The notes beneath the pieces were generated by a model. That model was given only the letters and a program-made list of their open reading frames with translations, made no database searches and was not told where the DNA came from. A DNA stretch of 64,000 nucleotides from Rhyzopertha dominica (taxonomy: Eukaryota; Arthropoda; Insecta; Coleoptera; Bostrichidae), in NCBI GenBank assembly GCA_025024175.1, contig QCXZ01000001.1, forward strand, positions 16,182,001-16,246,000, given 5' to 3'. Made by a program: the position numbers and the translations under genes. Below, piece after piece: positions 11,971 to 26,670 of the stretch (positions are counted from its first letter, which is position 1; each line of letters begins with the position of its first letter).

Positions 11971-14900
11971 ATGACTCTTTGTACGGCACCGTCTATGACA
12001 CCACGTCAGCAAGTGCGCGAGAGGCGTCCAGGAAGGCCTCCAAGTGGAAAAAGATTGGCCATGGCCAGGGCATCTCTGCCAGGAAAAGTTAGGGCAGCTG
12101 CTAGACGCAGCCTGGACCCTTGCGACAATTCAAATGACAGTGGTTTGGGGTAAGTGATAATACTAAATTTGTGACAACAACACCGTGCCCTTGCGCTATC
12201 CCCGCGGTACACCACACGCGCAGTGCTAATTAATTGCATTAGTGCTATGAATAAGTGTATAATTAGTATGATTCGGCGTGTTATTGTTTAGTTCATTTTT
12301 GCATGTTCTAAAAGGTTTAGTGTCATTAACGAAAAAACGCTCTAACTTGTTTAGATTCAGCACTAAAGTCAGTTGCTTTTAAGGGTCATAAATAGAGCAA
12401 TGCTAAACAAACATACGATAAAATTGCGTTATATTTTGGTAAATCTAGTGATTATATAGAAGGTATGTGCTTTGCTATATTCACAGACTGCATTATATAA
12501 CACTATTAGTAGGTAGTTTTAGTTTGTAATTAACAATGGACGCAAGTGTGGTGCTTTTAGTGGACATGTCACCAATGCAATCATTCTTACTGTAAGAAGT
12601 GCTTTCTTTACTCTCCCTCACTCATCATTAATACTGTTTCATTANCCAGAAATTCCATACGCTTACTGCTTTTCTGTATTATAGGTACTAATATCTTAAT
12701 TTGTTTGATATTAGATTTGACCATCACATGGATCTTCAGCACTCAGTTAACATGAACGACCGCTTAATGTGGACAGGAGAAAGGGCCGAAGCCAAACGTC
12801 CAAGATTAGATATTAAAATTGAAAATGATGAATTTAGTGATAATTACAGTTTTCCAGACACAATACGTAATTGTAAAGAAAGTACTTCGTAAGTATATGA
12901 TTTGAACGTTTTGAGGTATACCCGTCGTGTTAGTCTTTGTGATAGAATGGGGGTTGTGTTTCAGGTTGATACGTACGGCACCCAACTGCTCGGGACCTTC
13001 AATGGGAATGAGTTCAAATCAAGGGGCATCACAGGGACGTGCTGTACCAAGGTGCATTCCATTTGTTAGTCGGCATTCCTCTACCTCACCTGTTACACTC
13101 ACCACACAACTCTCTAATGCGTCTCGATACAGTAAGTACCTTTCTTTTTATTTGGGTATATTAAATTTATGCTGTCTTCACGTCTTTCTTTTCATTGCAT
13201 TCTAATTATTCAGAAGACTTTGCAACAATATTACTTATACATATACTTATAGCATTCTACACTAAAGCATTTTCTTAATAGTGACAAAGCCTTACTGATA
13301 TGCACAAACATATTTTATTGTTTTAATTTGCTGTAAGATAGTGGCAAAATTAAAATTAAGTTATGTGGAATACACCACACCACAAAGCACATGGCAAATC
13401 ATCTAATCTGGAATCTGCACTTACACCTAAGCTGCACTGACAAGTTCTAATAACGTTAAAACAATAGTACTCAGGATTAGTCATAGTTGATTAGCGTAGT
13501 AAGATTCAAACTAAACAAATTGGAGGAAGTGGTAATGTGAATTGGTGACTACCACCTTACATTTATTCAAAATGTTGGCATTTCTACCATGCTAAGCCAT
13601 TCCGGTTTTTATTATACAATGTTATTTTTAAGTCGACTTTTACCCTCTAACAATAGACAGAGTTCCAGATACTCCTACAAATTATCAAAACTAACAGAGA
13701 TATAGGATGTTAATAAAATTTAAAATTAAAAAGTAGTAAAATTACATGTAATAAGATTTTTTGCGCAAAGGCCACCAGGCAATGTGTGATTTGTTTATCT
13801 CTGTTGTCAAACAACGGCCTGTCAGTTAGTTGTCTATTGAAATTCTGTTAAATTATTGCCAAAAAATAATGAATTATGTTGCTGCTGTATCGCCCTTATA
13901 CGGGGAGCATTTTCGCTTGCGAATCCACCAGCGTTATGTATTCGCATCCCAGTGCATAAGTAGAGTCAGAAAGTACGTGCAATTAACTGTTAGGCAAATC
14001 CTCCCCATTTTAGAAGGAAACTATAGTTCTTTCTGAACATCACTTTTCCAAATAAATAGAATGGGTGAATTATCAGACATCCATGTGATTTCTTTTTGTG
14101 GGGTTACATAAAATCTTATTTTTAAGGGGAGCAATTAATTATGCTCGTAGGAGAGGCTGCAACAAAAATTAGAGGCAAATGAATTTTGATATTTCTCGCG
14201 ATGACCGAACAGCGGTTAGACTGCGCTAACTATGTATAAAAGTGAATGATGATCACTTTAAACATATTATTTATCACAATAAGTTTAGGTCCCTTGTTGT
14301 TTTTAATTACAGATTTTAACATCATGTATCTTCGTTAGTTTTGATATTTGGGAAAAGTGGTAAATAAAAAGCACTTATTTTTACTTTAATTGTGTTTTAA
14401 ATAGTCATTTGTTTATGAATATGCTTGTTTTGAAAAACACCTCATTTCGATGTTATTATCAAACATAATACATGGCCCAGTGGAACCAACCTACCGAGTT
14501 TTTTTACATTTTGACTCAATTGATCAAAAAACCGTTAAGCAGGTAAATATTATATTCAACCCGTTAAAAATTATTGTTGAAGATGTGGGATACAGTAATA
14601 CAATGGATTTTTACGGCAACGTTTCGAAATTATATTGTTTCTGTGTTTGTGTTTGTAAAAATTGGGTGTGGGCACCTATGAGGCGTCGCAACATTTGTAT
14701 CCCACACCCCCAAGAACAATTTTTAACGATTTGCAAAATGGGAGGAGAAACTCTGTCATTGTATTCGACACGAATGTGATTTTGCGTGCACGTAACTTTA
14801 ACCACTGAAGAAGCATAGCATCTAAATTTTTTAAATGATAGCCGAGGATAATAGGATTTTATATTTAAGTCCGTTAAAGTCTGTGTACAATGATATTTCT

Positions 14901-17900
14901 TTTTTAATCCGGTCCAATAGTATGCGAGAAATCCCTCATTAAATTTATTTTTGGCTTATTTGGTTTTTTGCTTTAGTGTACTACTCAGAATTGAGGCAAA
15001 AATGGAAACCATGATAAATATTTCCTCACTCACCACAAACACTAATCAGTCATACAACACGTCATTTAAACATAGTACCTATACTGCATTGTAATACAAA
15101 TTGAGATAGCTTTTCTTGTTTTCAAAATTATGAACGTGCTAAAGCTACGGCAATTTGAGAACTTGTTCTTTGTCTGCAATCTCAGGAGTTCACAAANCAC
15201 TATTTAATGGATTCTTAATGATTAAAAATTTCATCCNCAGCAAATTTGTATGACTCATAAACTGTTCAATAAAACACACAGTTAAAATGACAAAAAAAAT
15301 CATATTTGGGCAGGAATTTTTTTCTTGCTCGGCCACCTAGCGAGAAAGGATTTGTTATATTTTTGTTATATATAATATTCACACAAATTAAAGAAAATTT
15401 TGATGAATAGATTATGAATAAGTTAAGGTCTTAACCACATAAGGCTTGACTGCTTTGGATTTCTTCTTACAACACATCATATATGCTTTGAAATGACCAA
15501 CATCTTTATCACTGTACTTGGGTGTGGGGCCATTACAAGCATTTAGGTAATTAAATAAATAAATTGTAATTTTTTAAATGGAATTGTTCACTTTAATTGC
15601 CAGAAAGTTTAATAAACTGCAGTAAATTCGTATTTAACCCCTGCTTCCGTTAAAAAAATAATGGCATGCTTTTTGTGGTTGAACACATTTCAAATGTTGG
15701 CCTCTTTAAGTGTTTTTTTATAAATTGAGTCAATGTGTCAAGACCTCCAGCGGCCTGTTTTTAATGGGCCACTCTGTCCATTTTACCTTTTTACCTAAGT
15801 TAATTGGTTTAAATTCTATCAGTATTTCATTTGACATTATTGGCACTTATTAATTAATAGCATCCAACATTTTAACACATAAATAACACAGACTTAAAAA
15901 ACAGCTATTAAAATGAAAATACAGTTTTTATTATGTATGTGCATGTTAGTTATTCATTGTTAATAATGTTGTAGTGAAACATGCAGTGCTATATATGGTT
16001 GTTCAGAATTGTAAAAATGAACATCAGTCTAGAATCTGAAAATATGTAATGGAAAGGGTTCTTGATATTATTTGAAATTTACTCCTTACTTATTTGTCAT
16101 GCATTTTTTTACTATACATATATTACATATTATTACATTCCAATAACTGAATAAAAAGTGAAGTGTGTCATAGTAACCTCATAATTAACTTCAAAATCCT
16201 GAAAGTAATAATTGTCATACATTTGCCAATAAACACATACTAATTTTATGATCTTCATAATTTGTACAAGGGCAGAAAATGGATTATTTATCAGAGATTT
16301 TCCAAAGAAATATAATATAGTCAATATGTTACCAACTACTCATATACTTTAAGTAGGATTTGTATAGATGCTAAACTAAACTAAACTGCAAGAGCCTTAA
16401 CAGTTAACAGTGACATTAGCTATATCTGCTTCTGTAACCTCGTAATCTACTAAAGTTGTTTGCACACATGGATATAAACACATAATTGAAAATGTCTGTT
16501 CGTACTCGTTATTTATGCACCGTAAATGCTTAATTTCTTGATAAGGTAATTCGCAGGAAACACATATATACCTCCTGTACTAAAAAGCTTCATATGAAAA
16601 TTGATGAATTTTATGAAGAGTGCCTTTGTTTAATTGTAGTCGACACAAATTACAAACCAGTAGCACCATTTTGATTGGATTATTTTCATAAATTTGTATG
16701 ATAACCTCCATTTGCTTTTGTTGTAATATATTTAACTTAAAAGTCAAATAAGATATCTATTGTTTGTGTAGTGTATTATTTGATCCTTAGAAAGTTCTAC
16801 ATATACCATAATGCTGGGTAACTGATTGCAGTGCTAATTAGTAATCATAATATTAGAGTTTTCAATGTCGAACATGATTACACATATTATTTGGAGAGGA
16901 CCGTGATGAATATGTAGGTTCTTGACATACAACCAGGCTATTTGAGACAGTGTCATCTATGAACGAGATACAGAATATAACCTATATTATTTTACGTAAT
17001 TTAGGAAAGGATTCTGTTTATTTATTATAAACATGAGCAGATCAGATTGTTTTTTCCCATAGTAACCAATGCATTTTGTTCTTTTGAGACCCTTCATGGA
17101 TAAGTAACTGATATTCTAATGAGTTGAATTCGCCATAATCAAGAGAGCTGAGAATAACCAAATTATGACTGCTACTTCTCTTTAACGTTGAACTATGTTT
17201 ATTACAAAAGGAAGCTAATAGTGAACATACATATTTATAACGGTTAACTAATATTGTGGAAACTACGTTGGTGTCATATTGCCACCGCTAGATTGCAATG
17301 TAGGAATAAAAGAAAAAATTATGTAGCTCCAGTTGTTATATTTATTCTTGCCAGAGTATTTTAGAAATTAGGAAAAATAGAATGACTGTCATTTGGATAG
17401 ACAGTGTCTATTATATTGGCAAATTAATGAAACTGAATAAATAAAACTAGATTAAGGAACTTTTGAATTATAATGATTTATCACTTGCTCAGAAATTGAT
17501 TGATTTGACCTAAAAATGCTTAATGTGCACCTAAATCTTATCCAAAGTATATTTTACAGCTGACAACATTTCATTGTCAATTTTAAAACAACCAGAACAG
17601 CAGCACAGAGCTCGGTACCAAACTGAAGGCAGCAGAGGGGCAGTGAAAGACAGAGATGGTAATGGATTTCCTATTGTGCAACTTACAGGATACCACAAGC
17701 CAGCTACATTACAGGTATGCTGAAATAACTCATTTTGCCTACATAATATGTCAACACCTAGGATTTTTTTTTCTTCAGGTTTTCATTGGCACTGATGTGG
17801 GGAAAGTTGCACCGCACATGTTTTATCAGGCTTGCAGAGTCAGCGGCAAAAACTCAACTCCATGTACGGAGAGAAAGATTGATGGCACTATCGTGATAGA

Positions 17901-20900
17901 ATTGCAATTGGATCCAACTAAAGACATGTTAGCAACGTGTGACTGTGTTGGTATCCTCAAAGAACGGAATGTCGATGTTGAACATCGGTTTCCTGACCAA
18001 TTGGGATCCAGAAGTAAAAAAAAATCGACACGTTGTCGCATGATATTCAGAACTACAATTACACATGATGATGGTGTCCAAGAGACTTTGCAAGTCTGTT
18101 CACAACCTATTGTTTGTAGTAAGTATCTTATTATTTAATTTTAAGAATAATTATTAAGTTGTGTTTAATTTTTTATACCCTGCTTTCATCTGAGAGAGAT
18201 TCTGTACTCTTATCTTACAGTCTATATATTTATTATATATAGTATATTTTGAATGTTTTGAATCTTGTTTATGCTAGTCCTAATATGATGTGAGATAATT
18301 CTCTCAAAACGTAAAATCTTGTCATGTATCAAACTAAAACTAATGATATTCAACAATTTCTTGATTAGAATTGAATTATATTATAGCACACATCTTACTG
18401 AATATTATTACTGTAAATTCAAAATTGATAACTGAGTATTTCTTTAATTTTGACTATACATAACATAACATCATATTGTGCAGTCTGCCCTAAACTGTAA
18501 TATGTATATGAAATAATAGCATAATATTAATGATTTCTCAAAAATGTGTTACAAGTCAATCAGAACAACAGAATTCTGTTAAAAACTGCTAAACTAAACA
18601 AAAATGCATTATTTTTTAATACTGCACTTGTAGTTAATGTGTCATGAATAACTCAAAAAGCCTGTAATTTTTGTATCTGATCAATGTACCCCTTGCTTCA
18701 TTTTGACATTATTTGTGTATATAATGTTTTTCTTTTACTTACAGCTCAACCTCCAGGTATCCCGGAAATATGTAAGAAGTCCTTGACATCTTGTCCAGCT
18801 ACAGGGGGCTTGGAACTCTTTGTCCTGGGAAAGAATTTTCTCAAAGATACTCGTATATTTTTCCAGCAAGTAGATGAAGACCGTGTGGTTCGGTGGGAGC
18901 AGTCCGTTGCTCCTGATAAGGAATTTTTACAGCAGGTATGATTATATATCTTATTAATTATTTTTTAGCTTCTGATTTATGCATGCTAGTATCCAAAATA
19001 CTAAGAATTATTATTTGACCAAGCAACAAAACATAAATACCATATTAAAGATATGTATATACTAGACATATATTTTTTATTTCATTTCTTAATACTTCTT
19101 ATTTATGTTGGACAAAAGGCTCTCAAAATTTACTAAGTTTGTGTTCCCAGGTAAATTACCTTTTGCAACTTTGCAGTGGGAAAATTAGAAACAAAATCTT
19201 TTTATTATAAATACCTACCTCTTTTTTAGCTTTAGGCTCATAGACAAAACAGCAGGTTATCAAAAATAAGTAATACTGATAATTTATACGGATGAAACAT
19301 ATTTTCCTTTAACATACTTACTACAGTGTTTTGAAAAACGCCTATTTCTACAACATGCCTAGTTGAAACAGACAGATTCTGCATTATGAAAGCAAGTATC
19401 TTTACCTGTGCAGATTCATCAAATTCACTTTTGTTTCCTTTTGGTTTGGTAAAAGATCCATATATGAATAAATTTTTATACAGCCTTCTAAAAGTTGGCA
19501 GCGAAGACTAGCAACAATTAAAATAGCTCCCAAAATATTGTTCTACAGTTTTGGCAACATTCTTGTGAAAAATAATATCAAGCTTTTCGTGATTTTAAAA
19601 ATTTGTTTTATTTACTTTTTTAATTGAAGTTATCAATTCACTTATAAGCATCACATGGGACTGTCAAGTAACTACTTTTTCATCAATCGTTTTCAAAGCT
19701 TAATATGTGATTTTAAAAAAGGTTTATAACTCGTTGGCTTTTGAAAAAAAGTTACTCAAATGACATATCATTTTGAAGAGAGAAAAGAAAACATCCAAAT
19801 CAATAAAGTCATATGACCCCTATTTAGAAAACACAATCTGTATGAGAAAACAAATGACATTGTTTTATTATACTACTAATAATAATGAAATTATGAGCAG
19901 TAAAAGAAATTGGACAAAATCAGTTTTTCAGCAATATCTAGTTATCCATGGGAGTAATAATTAAAAAAACAAGGGATGCATAAAAGTGTCCTCATAAAAC
20001 TATAATTCTTATCCCAGTAAAAGTTTACTATAGCTCCACTAGTTATTGAGATACCCATTTTAGAGACATAAAAAAGAACTTGCCCTGTATAAGAATACTT
20101 TTGGAGTAAACGTTCCAAGTTTTTAGAATATTTCAATTTTTGCTGAAACATCATACATATAGGTAACTACTTTTGTTGCTACTTCCAAAATAATATATAA
20201 TATAATTAATATAAAATGAAGAAATAAGCTACAGAGATTTTTTATATAAGAATAACTACCAGTGAAGTGGAGGTGGCAACGGCAATGGTGCAATAAAAGC
20301 AATTTAACTCAGTAGTAGTTTCTTATTCAAAAATTTTGACTAAGGATAATATGGCTTGATTATCTTGCTAATGAAAAATGAAGCAACAAAGTATATAAAG
20401 GGAAACACCTTCCTCATAGCTTACAGTGCAAGTATACTCTAGTAGACATTATTTTATTCCTTCATGGGGTTTTTTAAATCTTGTTCCAACTTTGTCAGTT
20501 TTAAGAAAAAAGAGTATAATTAAGAGGGGAGAATTCTTGTCTGCATTTTATATAGTGATACTGTCACAATGGAATTAAAGTGCTTACACTGGAATATCAT
20601 GTGCAGCTGTGCTAAAAGTTTGATATTCCGGTGAATATTAAGAACAAAAAAAATACTAACGTGGAATTGTTCACTGTCAGGATTAAAAATAATTACACAA
20701 GTGAACTTAGCGTCCTTAAAATGTGCCCTGCTTTCCAAGTTGGTGTCAAGAAATTCAAAAATTTATTAATTAAAAAATTCATGATAAATGAAATGTTTTG
20801 ATGTATTTTTCAGTTTATCAATTTTTACTTACCTAAGTTTTATTTATGCTAGTCAAAATATACTAGAAAGTGATTGCTTGTTTGAAATTTAAACCATTTT

Positions 20901-23900
20901 AATACAATTTCATATTTAATTTCAGACTCACTTCGTATGTGTAATTCCACCCTTCGCAAGAACCGATATAACCGAGCCTGTAACGGTAAGGTTATATGTG
21001 GTATCGAGTGGAAAGACAAGTGAACCACATCAGTTAGTATACACCCCAGCTAATGGGGCTATGCCGAGCGGTAAGTTCTCTATAATTCTTTTACAAGGAA
21101 GTTTAACAAAGGATTAACTTAACTATGTTGTTTTGAAAGTGACCACTTATTAATTACATATACTGTGTTATAGCTGAAACAATTGATTTGTATATTTTGT
21201 AGTAAATTGCTGATCACATTTTTATCTATCATACATCAAAACAACAGAAAAAGTTAAGTTTCTCTAGTTTATTTGCTTGTCCTATGCANGAACTTCTTAA
21301 CAGTGTGAGTGTGAGAAAAAGTATTATGCATCCCTTNTATTNCAAATTCTGTCAATTGGCTTAAGTTGATAAAATTGGTAATACTTTTTCTGAAGTGAGA
21401 TATGAAAAATTGTCCGTTTTGTGTGTTGCTGAAACCGTAAGTACAAAAATGTGTAATATAACAAATTGTGGGCAATTTTTCAACACTGTTATTATCTTTT
21501 GTTTATTTTTGATGGACAAATCCGTACTCGGGAGTGGAAGCTGTATGAATTATTTGCCGTTTGAAATGAACTTTTTTTGAAAGTTTACAGTGTGTCTGCG
21601 TGAGAATATGAATACGGTGAATCTTATGCTGATTGCTGAAGTACGGGGTTTGTCCCAACATTCTGTTGTGAAGCTGCATTACTATATTGAATCTAAGTGA
21701 AAGGTGCATTCACAGTTCAAGTTAATTACATTTATTAAAAAAGAATAATGCAGCTTCCTCATTTTCAGTGGCTTTGGATGCAGAAATATTTACTACATAT
21801 TTTCTTTTCTTTCTTGTTTTTTATGTAGGCAGAATTCCACAGATTCATCGAAGTTCTTATATTGTTATGTATTGTTATGTAATTGCTTTATTTACATTTT
21901 GACATGTAATTATTACTTAAAGGTGTTATAATATACTTATTGTATGTTTTGTTTGCTTTTTTTGTGAAATGTAATTATTTAACAACTGAAAATGTACAAA
22001 TTACCAATCTGTGATAATGATGCCAAAGCTACCATTCACTAATTATTTTGATTGTACTGTGAAATTTTTTGATTTGTGCAAACTGTTGTCATTTGCGTGA
22101 CCCAGTTTTATTTCTAGATCAGGTGAATGAATCAAAAAATTTTACAAAATTTTTTTGTCGTTAACTCGACATTGATTATAATGTATGAGNTANAAACTTT
22201 TATGGACAATTTCAATTGCGTTTGCTTTTTCTATTTTGTCTCATACAGCATACAGGCTCTGTATACGTAGAGGTGCCGCCTGCCGCCGACTTCTCTCNGC
22301 CTGCGNGGCCTANTCTTCGCTGCCGTCCGCGTCATTCAGGTTCTCGCATCACGGGTACTTAAAAAAAGACACGACTCATTTACAACAAGTAACACAAGAA
22401 TCCTTTTCAGTTTTACGCTTGCTTTTCTCTCTAATGTACCTGTACACTAAGAGAAATGGACGGTGTACTTCTGAAAAGCATGCAAACTACACATACACAC
22501 ATACACCTACACTACAAATAATACACATACACATACACACTCAAATTCCTGCCACATACATTTAAACACAGCGCCAGACGATCACATTATTACTTTTATT
22601 ATTTTACCACATCATTATTTATTAACTTCATTTTTACGTATATAGATCGTTATGTAGAATATTCCCTAAAAGCTAAGCTCATTTTTACAATCCAAAGGAT
22701 TGTCAGAGCAGGATGGGCACTTTCGAAAATAGAATTTTCCCATGAGACTGCAATTTTTTTTTAGCAGATTGCCATCAAGGACTCGTTTGTTTTCTTTTAC
22801 AGGGATTCCGTTTTGAAGCAACCCTGTTTTCAACCTGCAATGTTGTCGCATCGTGTGAATGAGTTGACAGTTGTGTAGTACGAATGTGTTATTCAGGTTA
22901 CTTNCATGGCACCAACCATCCAGTAAATGAATCCTTTAAGAATCCTCTCTACAGTTTGTTATACTTATGGAATGAGGTGTTTGGCATTTATTTACCTTAG
23001 AAATAAGTCATGTGTTAAACATTTAAATATTATCCTTCCTTTTACTGTTGTTTATGTGTCTGACATGCAGTAATCACAAATTAAAACGGTAGAAGAAGGG
23101 AAGAAATTAATTTTTTCTTTATCTGTTTTAAAATAATCCTAAGCTTGAATTTTTAATTCCAACCTTGTATTACCTTATTTGGGTGTAGTCAAGGGTAATC
23201 ATATGGCTTCGCTTTTTCATTTTTAAATAAGAAATTGATTGGATGCTAAACTTGCATAGCATTAACAGCCTTTGCCTGCAGCCAATCGTAGTAGAGAGTG
23301 AGATCGAAGATTATTGTGTGTGTATTACACGTGCTTTAATTACTTACAGGATGTATGATGAACATTACCATCCCCTGACAATGCACTGTCACGCTGTTTC
23401 ATTTTGCATCCTGCATAGCCATTCAGTGTTATTTTAAGTTAATTCAACCATTGCATGCTAAAATTGCTTGAAACTGACAATTTTGTATGTCATTATTCAA
23501 GCAGTTTTAGTGATATGTTCCTTAATTTTATGTTTGCCTGCTTGGATTAAGTATAACATAGTGTGTTAGGCATGGCTACAGTGCTCAACAAAGTAGTAAT
23601 TTGTGCACATTTTTACAAATGACTTCACGGTTTTTACCTTTATGCTGCACAATTGTTATCTGTTGCGCATAATTTTATATTATGGCAGTTACATTATATA
23701 TTAATATCTCACCCTTTGGCGCATGTTTAAAGTGCATAATCTCTGTTTACCAAGTTGATTATTAACTGATTAAAGAAAAACTTTATTTACTGCAGATTTT
23801 ATGCACAGTTGAAAAAGTCACAGTGCTTTATGACTTTTGTTACCTATTTTCCCAATTCCACTGGATGTATAATTCCTTCAGCTTGTTAGCCATGTCTATA

Positions 23901-26670
23901 AGTTTCTAGTTTGTAAGTCACCATTACCATGAAAACAAATTGCTAAACACAGATAGCTTCACTACACAGAAAAAAAACCTGTTGTTAGAATTAATCCAAA
24001 TCTCGAGAGCAATGGAAAGTTTGCCACCATATTTGAAGTTCTGTTTTAGCAGTATAATAGATTTCAGGCTACAAAACATGTCACTCTTTTGTAACCGTGT
24101 TGATTTCATATTTTATGAGAAATAGCTTGCATACTCGCATATGCATGGTAACCTTCAGTTACCATGTCTTATCTTTTAATATAGCCCAAATTTCGTGGTG
24201 GTGGAAATTTAAATATTGTATTATTAGTAGAGAGGTTTCTTATATACAGAAACTGAATTCTCCACAGAAATTTTAGCCTGAAGTACTTATATCATCATAT
24301 CCTACTTATCATTTCCTGTTTCTCCTTTATTTAGGGATTAGATCAGTAACAGAATGCATCTATGTAGACCGACTGGAATGAAAGCTGCTTGAGTGCAAAC
24401 GAGTAAATGGGAAGATTGGGTGGGGCGTTAACATTAATCCCAGTAACTTGTTTAGACATTTACTTAAGTGAATCTGTCAAGTAAATCCATCCGAACATTT
24501 TATCTCATAAATCATGCTTGGCTTGAGTGGCGAGTCCNCCCCCTTTTTTGCAGTGGCTANGACGACAGACATTAGATATAATCAGACATTGTACAAGCAC
24601 AGGAATTAATTATTGTTTATGTATTTTACAGTTCGCGTGGACCAACAACCTCCTCCTCAGTTTCTGAGCAAGATGCTCTGGTCAAGTGCGATCAACAAAC
24701 AGGATCAGGATTTTGGAATGATGCCGCCTCCGGGTACGAGCATGGTACCCCTGTCTGCGAGACGATCTTCAACGAACATTGCTTCATCTAGTGAAGTGCA
24801 CTCACCACCGGTTAGGGTGTTAAAACAAGAACTTCTCGATGAAAGCAGCCAAAGTTCAATTATGGATCCCCTTGAATTGCGCCAGGAGAGGTACAGGCAT
24901 CTATCTGAGAGTTCTTTAGATGTGCACCAAGGTGATTCCAACATGTCAATGATCAATGATAACTCCATTGACATGCTGCGTCACAATGGAATGAGCATGG
25001 ATATGATGAATCCAAATATCAACGAAAACTCCAATATGATGAATCATAGCAGTATGGATATGATTAGAAGAAGTTCTGTCAATCGACCTGTATCTCTGTA
25101 TGAAAATTCAATGGAGGTTACTATGTCTGGTTCTAATTTAAGTGCTTTAAATGAAGACAGCACTTGCAGTACGGTTATGCCTTGTGACAGAATGGTATCT
25201 CAGACTCCGATCATGAAGCCTATGATGATACCTTCCTCTGCTGTTCACATGGATTTGGCGAACAACTTAACACCTGATGACATAAAAGGAATTGATTTAC
25301 GCATGAAAATGCCCATCGCTACTGTTTCTGATCTAATGAGTACATCGGCGCCATCTTTGGCTACACTGCACAAATTTGGAATAACTGAGGCATCATCTGC
25401 TCCTCTTCCGGCTCAAAGCGCACAGAGCATTGAAAATTATCTTACAACATTGGAATCGCCAACGAAATCTACTGTCGCTCTCTCACAAACAATGACAGAA
25501 ACAACAATGAAAGATAAAATTGCTCAGATACTTAACACAGATGCGAATATATTCACACAAAAACTATTGAATAGTCAGGTAATGCCCACGCAAACGTTAT
25601 CCGCTAATATGTTACAAACGTCAACTCAAACTTTATCGAATTTAGGTTCTGCACCAGTAACTGAGTCTGACCCCATCTTTATGACTTCACAGCAGCAAAA
25701 TTTTCAAAAGACATCACAGAACAGCACTGTTAGTGTAGTAATGAAAAATGAAGCTGAACAAAGTACTACAGCAGGCACACCGATTAACACTGAAAAATTA
25801 GATGCGCTCGTGAACTCAGCCGTTGAAAATCATATTGGAAGCCCGCCTAGTGGTAGTTCATCACCTAAAGTCAAGCAGAGCCCAAAGAGTGACATTATGT
25901 TATCTTCCCAGGATGTAATGTTGAATACACGATCGTCTCTCATTGTATCTCCAGTATTGGCCAATACTCCATCTCCATCAGAACCACTCTCTCATTCGTC
26001 GCCAAATATTGCATCCGACGTCATTCTCAATCCTCAAATATCTCCTTCTATTATATGTCGAAGTGCCCAAGATTCCCTGCTACCTGGTGCAATGGAGTCG
26101 AACCTCATTCAGCCACAAATAACAATTGAAAATCTTCCCCAGCAAGCAATGAGTTCTCTGCTGACTACTACCACTCCAGACATGAATTCTTCATTACATT
26201 CCTCACTTCCTAATTTGACGGCAAGTGTACAGGCAGAAAAAGAAATTTTATTTAAAGCAACTGTTGGCCTACTTCAAACACAAAAAGAAATATGTAATTT
26301 GGATAAGAGTTTGTCTAATGGGAAAAGTGCAGATAAGATACATATCATGAATGAATTATTGAGCTCACCACAGAACATAAGTCAATTATCAAGCACTGGG
26401 AACAATTTTGCACAATCCGAATTTGTGTCTACTGCCACGAGTGCCAGTAATGTTCCTCTAAACATCCCTCCAAAGCCATTGACTGACAATAAACCAGGAT
26501 ATCCTGTAATTCCAGTGCCTGTTAAAGAAATGGATACAAGCTTTCCAGCTTCACATGACAAGAAGAATGAAGACAGAATGATCCCTCCTGCGTTTGCAGC
26601 CATGTCTGAAACTGATTTAATCAACATCATCAATCCTAGTTGTTTTGATCAAGGTAATAATTTTCAGTAG
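11971..26670 (+). CDS. NFAT: NFAT transcription factor, NFAT5-like, 8 coding exons, 1129 aa
   Basis: The coding exons are 11971-12149, 12715-12888, 12965-13131, 17560-17714, 17779-18118, 18745-18935, 20926-21070 and 24632-26670. All have GT-AG borders, and the phases join without a break to a TAG at 26,668. Residues about 186-340 are the Rel-homology DNA-binding domain: the recognition loop [14 protein letters not shown] is at 190-203, and a basic patch [11 protein letters not shown] lies in exon 5. Residues about 341-450 are the IPT/TIG dimerisation domain ([20 protein letters not shown], then [11 protein letters not shown]). The last exon gives a 680-residue Ser/Thr/Met/Gln-rich tail, probably for activation, with LKQE as a candidate SUMO site. 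The N-terminus is very basic, then reads SNDSGLGFDHH. No clear PxIxIT calcineurin site is seen, which fits the NFAT5 type. It should be a nuclear DNA-binding factor. The ATG at 11,971 is the first in frame after the acceptor. Confidence 0.93.
13132..17559 (+). other. NFAT intron 3 (4.4 kb), no supported feature
   Basis: AT-rich intron between the third coding exon and the first Rel-domain exon. Only short shadow frames are present. One imperfect pair, GTGGGATACAG (about 14,586) and GTATCCCACAC (about 14,696), could form a weak stem. No transposon end is recognised. Confidence 0.6.
18936..20925 (+). other. NFAT intron 6 (2.0 kb), no supported feature
   Basis: AT-rich sequence between the two IPT-domain exons. 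I recognise no repeat ends, RNA genes or coding motifs. Confidence 0.6.
22230..22350. other. GC-rich islet inside NFAT intron 7
   Basis: A stretch rich in GCCGCC/CTGCG words (GAGGTGCCGCCTGCCGCCGA and beyond), with three Ns, interrupts a strongly AT-rich intron. Its composition differs sharply from both flanks, as expected of an inserted repeat or an extra regulatory exon. I cannot identify it. Confidence 0.4.
22481..22545. repeat. Imperfect CA-rich (ACACAT-type) microsatellite
   Basis: Runs of CACATACACA and ACACATACAC with interruptions, lying 130 bp downstream of the GC-rich islet in the same NFAT intron. Confidence 0.7.

Noticed and set aside
26515..26535. PVIPVP as a PxIxIT calcineurin-docking site in NFAT
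   Set aside because: The final position is Pro where the motif needs Thr or a similar residue, and it lies in the far C-terminal tail, not the N-terminal regulatory region.
24705..26633. Minus-strand frames opposite the last NFAT exon
   Set aside because: They are shadows of a long real exon with biased codon use. None has a motif.
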